DNA from: a virus
Direction: 5' to 3' (one strand)
IMG/VR virus record: IMGVR_UViG_3300046656_000662
Span: 1 to 47,190 of that record
DNA: 47,190 nucleotides
Each line of letters begins with the position of its first letter. Within the stretch, counting starts at the first letter, position 1. Positions 45,200 through 47,190 of the stretch are shown here, one piece after another. The notes under the pieces are model-generated. The model searched no databases. It was given only the letters and a program-made list of their open reading frames with translations, and was not told the DNA's origin. Made by a program: the position numbers and the translations under genes.

Positions 45200-45556
45200 A
45201 TGGCGAACGATTACAACAAAGCGAAGCTCCTGCTGGGACTCAAATCCAGCCTCGCAGCCGCGACGGCAGCGGCGGAGAAGTTCGAAAAGGAGCAGCACGC
45301 ACTCACCGCTTCCCGGTTGAAGCGGATGATTGTGGAGGACAAGCGGGATTTGAAGGATAAGGAAGGGTGGGCGGAGAGTACGAGGCGGCGCCTCGCAGCC
45401 CACGAAAAGGAACTGGCGGAGTTCGATCCCACCAAGGTTAAGAAACTGGACCGTATAAGGGTGGAGCGGATCGAATCTGCGATCCAACAGGTTGAGATGT
45501 TGGATGGGGAAGTTGTGAGGATCACGAAAGAAACGCAGTTCATGGATCTGCTGTGA
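45200..45556 (+). CDS. Coiled-coil hypothetical protein
   Basis: 118 residues from ATG 45200, after TTTGGGGGTGAAAC. It is almost one continuous helix: KLLLGLKSSLAAATAAAEKFEKEQ, LKRMIVEDKRDLKDKEGW, RLAAHEKELAEFD, RIRVERIESAIQQVEML (each cited as a short piece). Heptad spacing points to a dimeric or trimeric coiled coil. It might bind host factors or form a scaffold for early functions. No family was recognised. Confidence 0.65.
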   Translation: MANDYNKAKLLLGLKSSLAAATAAAEKFEKEQHALTASRLKRMIVEDKRDLKDKEGWAESTRRRLAAHEKELAEFDPTKVKKLDRIRVERIESAIQQVEMLDGEVVRITKETQFMDLL

Positions 45557-45562
45557 GCTTCG

Positions 45563-45626
45563 CCGGGACGGGGAGGAGCGCGATCCTTCGCGCCAGCGGA
45601 ATTCCTCTCTCCGAGCCCCGTCCCGG
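45563..45626 (+). ncRNA. Branched hairpin element of cassette B
   Basis: CCGGGACGGGG (45563-45573) pairs perfectly with CCCCGTCCCGG (45616-45626), 11 bases. Within it, GCGCGA (45578-45583) and TCGCGC (45588-45593) form a tight hairpin with a TCCT loop, and GAGGA/TCCTC can extend the inner stem. The element starts just after the 45556 stop and ends 16 bases before the leader repeat of the next gene. It is more elaborate than a normal terminator and has no T-run. Confidence 0.55.
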
Positions 45627-45642
45627 TTCCCATCACACAAAC

Positions 45643-45660
45643 TAACGCAGAGTGGGTGAG
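45643..45660 (+). repeat. Leader repeat, copy B
   Basis: TAACGCAGAGTGGGTGAG, four bases before ATG 45665. It shares the AACGCAGA block with copies A and C and, like copy A, follows an ACGGGG/CCCCGT hairpin and a CACACA-type spacer. Confidence 0.6.
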
Positions 45661-45664
45661 AAGA

Positions 45665-46012
45665 ATGACAAAGATCAGAGTTCAGGGCACACTCCATCCG
45701 AGTGGTGGGATGACGTTTGGGGACTTGCTGCTGTGCAGTGGGTGGACCAGCGCCCGCACCACCCGGAGAGATGCCACGATGCTGGAGATTTCGGATGAAA
45801 AAGGGTCGGAGACCCACGCGTTCACGATCTTGATCTACAAGGTTCAGAATGAACCCATCGTGGCGTTGGTGGAGGGAGAATCCGCCAGCCGGATCACGAT
45901 CAGCGCAAGTGCGGTGAGAAGTTTGGGGATCAGGCCCCCAGGAGATGGGGAGGTCCGGAAGTTCTGGGTTCAGTGGGTCAGGGACGCCGGTAAGGTGGTG
46001 ACCCTGCTTTAA
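45665..46012 (+). CDS. Hypothetical beta-rich protein
   Basis: 115 residues from ATG 45665; GTG 45656 is in frame but inside the leader repeat. Beta strands alternate with turns (KIRVQGTLHPSGG, AFTILIYKVQNEPIVALVEG, RITISASAVRSLG, KFWVQWVRDAG). Thr/Arg runs suggest nucleic-acid contact, but no family was recognised. The strong leader suggests good expression. Confidence 0.62.
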   Translation: MTKIRVQGTLHPSGGMTFGDLLLCSGWTSARTTRRDATMLEISDEKGSETHAFTILIYKVQNEPIVALVEGESASRITISASAVRSLGIRPPGDGEVRKFWVQWVRDAGKVVTLL

Positions 46013-46015
46013 CAC

Positions 46016-46029
46016 TGACGCAGAGTGGG
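46016..46029 (+). repeat. Leader repeat, copy C
   Basis: TGACGCAGAGTGGG, starting 4 bases after the previous stop. Here the ribosome site is separate (GGAGGGAGGTGAG at 46037-46049), so the repeat is conserved apart from its Shine-Dalgarno portion. Confidence 0.55.
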
Positions 46030-46053
46030 AACCCCTGGAGGGAGGTGAGAGAA

Positions 46054-46308
46054 ATGAAGCGCAGAATCAGGAAGAGTGGGGCCATCCTGGCCATCGTCCC
46101 TGGAATTCTCACGGGGCTTTATCAGGTTAGTGCGAGAACCAGCCATCTGAGTCCGTGGGCGTTTGGGGCCATCGTGGGATTCACGATGGTCATCATGTGG
46201 TGGATCTCGTACCAGCTTTGGGACATTGGGAGACTGAACGGGGCATGTGAGGAGATCGAGCGGAAAATCGAGGCCGCGGAAACGCGGATCAAGGGAATGG
46301 GATTCTGA
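46054..46308 (+). CDS. Two-segment membrane protein with coiled-coil tail
   Basis: 84 residues from ATG 46054, after GGAGGGAGGTGAG; GTG 46045 is in frame. Basic start (KRRIRKSG), then hydrophobic segments AILAIVPGILTGLYQV and FGAIVGFTMVIMWWISYQLW, then a charged helix (EEIERKIEAAETRIKGMGF). It should be a small inner-membrane protein with a cytoplasmic coiled coil. It directly precedes the MoxR-like ATPase gene, whose partner proteins are sometimes membrane-bound. No family was recognised. Confidence 0.65.
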   Translation: MKRRIRKSGAILAIVPGILTGLYQVSARTSHLSPWAFGAIVGFTMVIMWWISYQLWDIGRLNGACEEIERKIEAAETRIKGMGF

Positions 46309-46318
46309 TCCCCGGTGT

Positions 46319-46340
46319 GGTGGCAGCCACAATTGCCACC
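46319..46340 (+). terminator. Hairpin between the membrane protein and the ATPase
   Basis: GGTGGCA (46319-46325) pairs with TGCCACC (46334-46340) around 8 bases. It starts 10 bases after the TGA of the previous gene and lies 35 bases before ATG 46376. Without a T-run it may be a weak terminator or an mRNA 3' stabiliser. Confidence 0.4.
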
Positions 46341-46375
46341 GCCAGCCCAACTAGGGCAAGTGAGGAGGTGAGGGA

Positions 46376-47190
46376 ATGGAAAACACGACAAACGCACTCG
46401 CTGCGTTTGGTTCTCTCATCGAGACCAAGTTTCTTGGAATGGAGAGGGTGAGTAGGGGGATTGGCCTTGGGATGGTCGCGAATCAGCATATTCTGCTGGT
46501 TGGTGGGCCGGGAGAGGCGAAGACTCATCTCGCTCTTGAGCTTCTGGGGAAGTTGGACCCTTCTGGCTCCGACACCTTTGTAGGTGCGGGGTATAGAGGG
46601 GCGGGAGAGGAACAGCTCACGGGTTTTTTGAACGCGGGGAAGCTTCAGCAGGGGATTTATGAATACCTGGATGGAGCGAGCCTGTTGAACAGAAAGTTCG
46701 TGCTGTTCGATGAGATCGACAAGGTCACCGCAACCACCATGCATGTGCTGCTGATGCCCATGCAGAATCGGAGGTTTGCGAGGGCCGGGATTGATCGAAA
46801 ACTCCCTCTCGATACCATCGTTGCTTGTGGGAATGATGTTCCCATAGAGCGGCCGGTGAGAGATCGGTTTGGGGTTCAGATCCCTGTTGAAATGGCCGGG
46901 GAGCATCAGATTGAGCTGGTGACCAAGGCGTTTAATGGGGAGTTTGGACAGCACCAGGTGAAGGGTCAGCATGTGGTGTGGGAGACGATTGTGCTCCTGC
47001 GCACCATCGCAGAGCAGCTTCTGCCGACAGAAGAGGCGATTGCGGTGACCACGGCCATCATGGCCGCGTTTGGGCTGACCCCGAGACGGGTGGTTCAGAA
47101 CCTGATTCCGATGGCAAAGGCGAGTGCGGCGGTGAATGGTCGGGCTCAGGTGGAGGCGGAGGATGTTGTGGAAGCGGCGGGGTATGTCGC
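46376..47190 (+). CDS. MoxR-like AAA+ ATPase, N-terminal part (continues at 1-467)
   Basis: Start ATG 46376, after GTGAGGAGGTGAGGGA. The frame continues over the contig junction to 467, giving 384 residues. Walker A is GGPGEAKT (43-50), Walker B is FVLFDEID (108-115), a sensor 1 Asn is near 153 (CGND) and ERPVRDRF (158-165) provides arginine-finger residues. FLNAGKLQQGIYEYLDG is the helix 2-like insert typical of MoxR/RavA/CobS ATPases. Such ATPases are hexameric and remodel clients bound by a VWA protein, here coded directly downstream. Its target is unknown. A small membrane protein is directly upstream. Confidence 0.92.
   Translation, partial: MENTTNALAAFGSLIETKFLGMERVSRGIGLGMVANQHILLVGGPGEAKTHLALELLGKLDPSGSDTFVGAGYRGAGEEQLTGFLNAGKLQQGIYEYLDGASLLNRKFVLFDEIDKVTATTMHVLLMPMQNRRFARAGIDRKLPLDTIVACGNDVPIERPVRDRFGVQIPVEMAGEHQIELVTKAFNGEFGQHQVKGQHVVWETIVLLRTIAEQLLPTEEAIAVTTAIMAAFGLTPRRVVQNLIPMAKASAAVNGRAQVEAEDVVEAAGYV
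47064..47190. repeat. Right copy of the 127-bp terminal direct overlap
   Basis: Identical to bases 1-127. Removing one copy closes the genome and joins both parts of the MoxR-like gene in frame. Confidence 0.97.

Noticed and set aside
1-47190. CRISPR array, transposase, integrase or reverse transcriptase
   Set aside because: No regular repeat-spacer pattern and none of these enzyme motifs was seen in any frame.

Overview
The window is the complete genome of a tailed bacteriophage with a podovirus-type virion, written as a linear contig. Bases 1-127 and 47064-47190 are identical, so the molecule closes into a circle of 47,063 unique bases, and one gene (a MoxR-type AAA+ ATPase, 384 residues) runs across the junction. 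The length of exactly 127 bases looks like an assembler k-mer overlap rather than a biological terminal repeat. No integrase, excisionase, repressor/Cro pair or phage RNA polymerase was recognised, so a lytic life cycle using host RNA polymerase is the simplest reading. The host is not identified. Predicted T7-like internal virion proteins, an anchored coiled-coil spanin-like protein and strong GGAGG ribosome sites fit a Gram-negative, fairly GC-rich bacterium.

Layout: two opposed gene blocks diverge from a control region at about 43,470-43,875 and converge at about 15,750. The plus block starts with small genes (43.9-46.3 kb), continues across the junction with the MoxR ATPase and a VWA-domain partner, and then carries many tiny zinc-ribbon, helix-turn-helix and single-membrane-segment proteins. 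It goes on to a recombination/replication set: Cas4/RecB-like nuclease, Sak4-like RecA-fold ATPase, DUF669-like ssDNA-binding candidate, Nmad1 (DUF1599) protein, a DNA polymerase I with an N-terminal uracil-DNA-glycosylase domain, and a DUF3987-like helicase/primase. A tRNA-Arg(CCU), a DUF5675 protein and a secreted cysteine-rich protein also lie here. Two minus-strand genes, one of them a candidate terminase small subunit, sit inside this plus block at 2.4-4.0 kb.

The minus block (43.47 down to 15.73 kb) is the late operon. In order of transcription it holds a small unknown gene, a LAGLIDADG homing endonuclease, a structured intergenic element, three unknown genes, terminase large subunit, a DEDD exonuclease, a methyltransferase, portal, scaffold, major capsid protein (DUF5309-like) and small head genes. 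These are followed by a glycosyltransferase, a SpsF-like cytidylyltransferase, the tail tube/adaptor protein, a beta-helix tail protein, a tail nozzle-like protein, a 1284-residue beta-helix tailspike, three internal virion/ejection proteins and two membrane proteins (spanin-like and holin-like). No clear endolysin was recognised.

Most unusual points: the UDG-polymerase fusion together with an Nmad1 protein, which hints at modified or uracil-related DNA; a MoxR/VWA pair followed by zinc-ribbon genes; sugar-nucleotide genes inside the virion operon; repeated hairpin-plus-leader cassettes in 44.7-46.1 kb; and a multi-helix RNA-like element near the start of the late operon. All functions are read from sequence motifs by eye; no database search was run.
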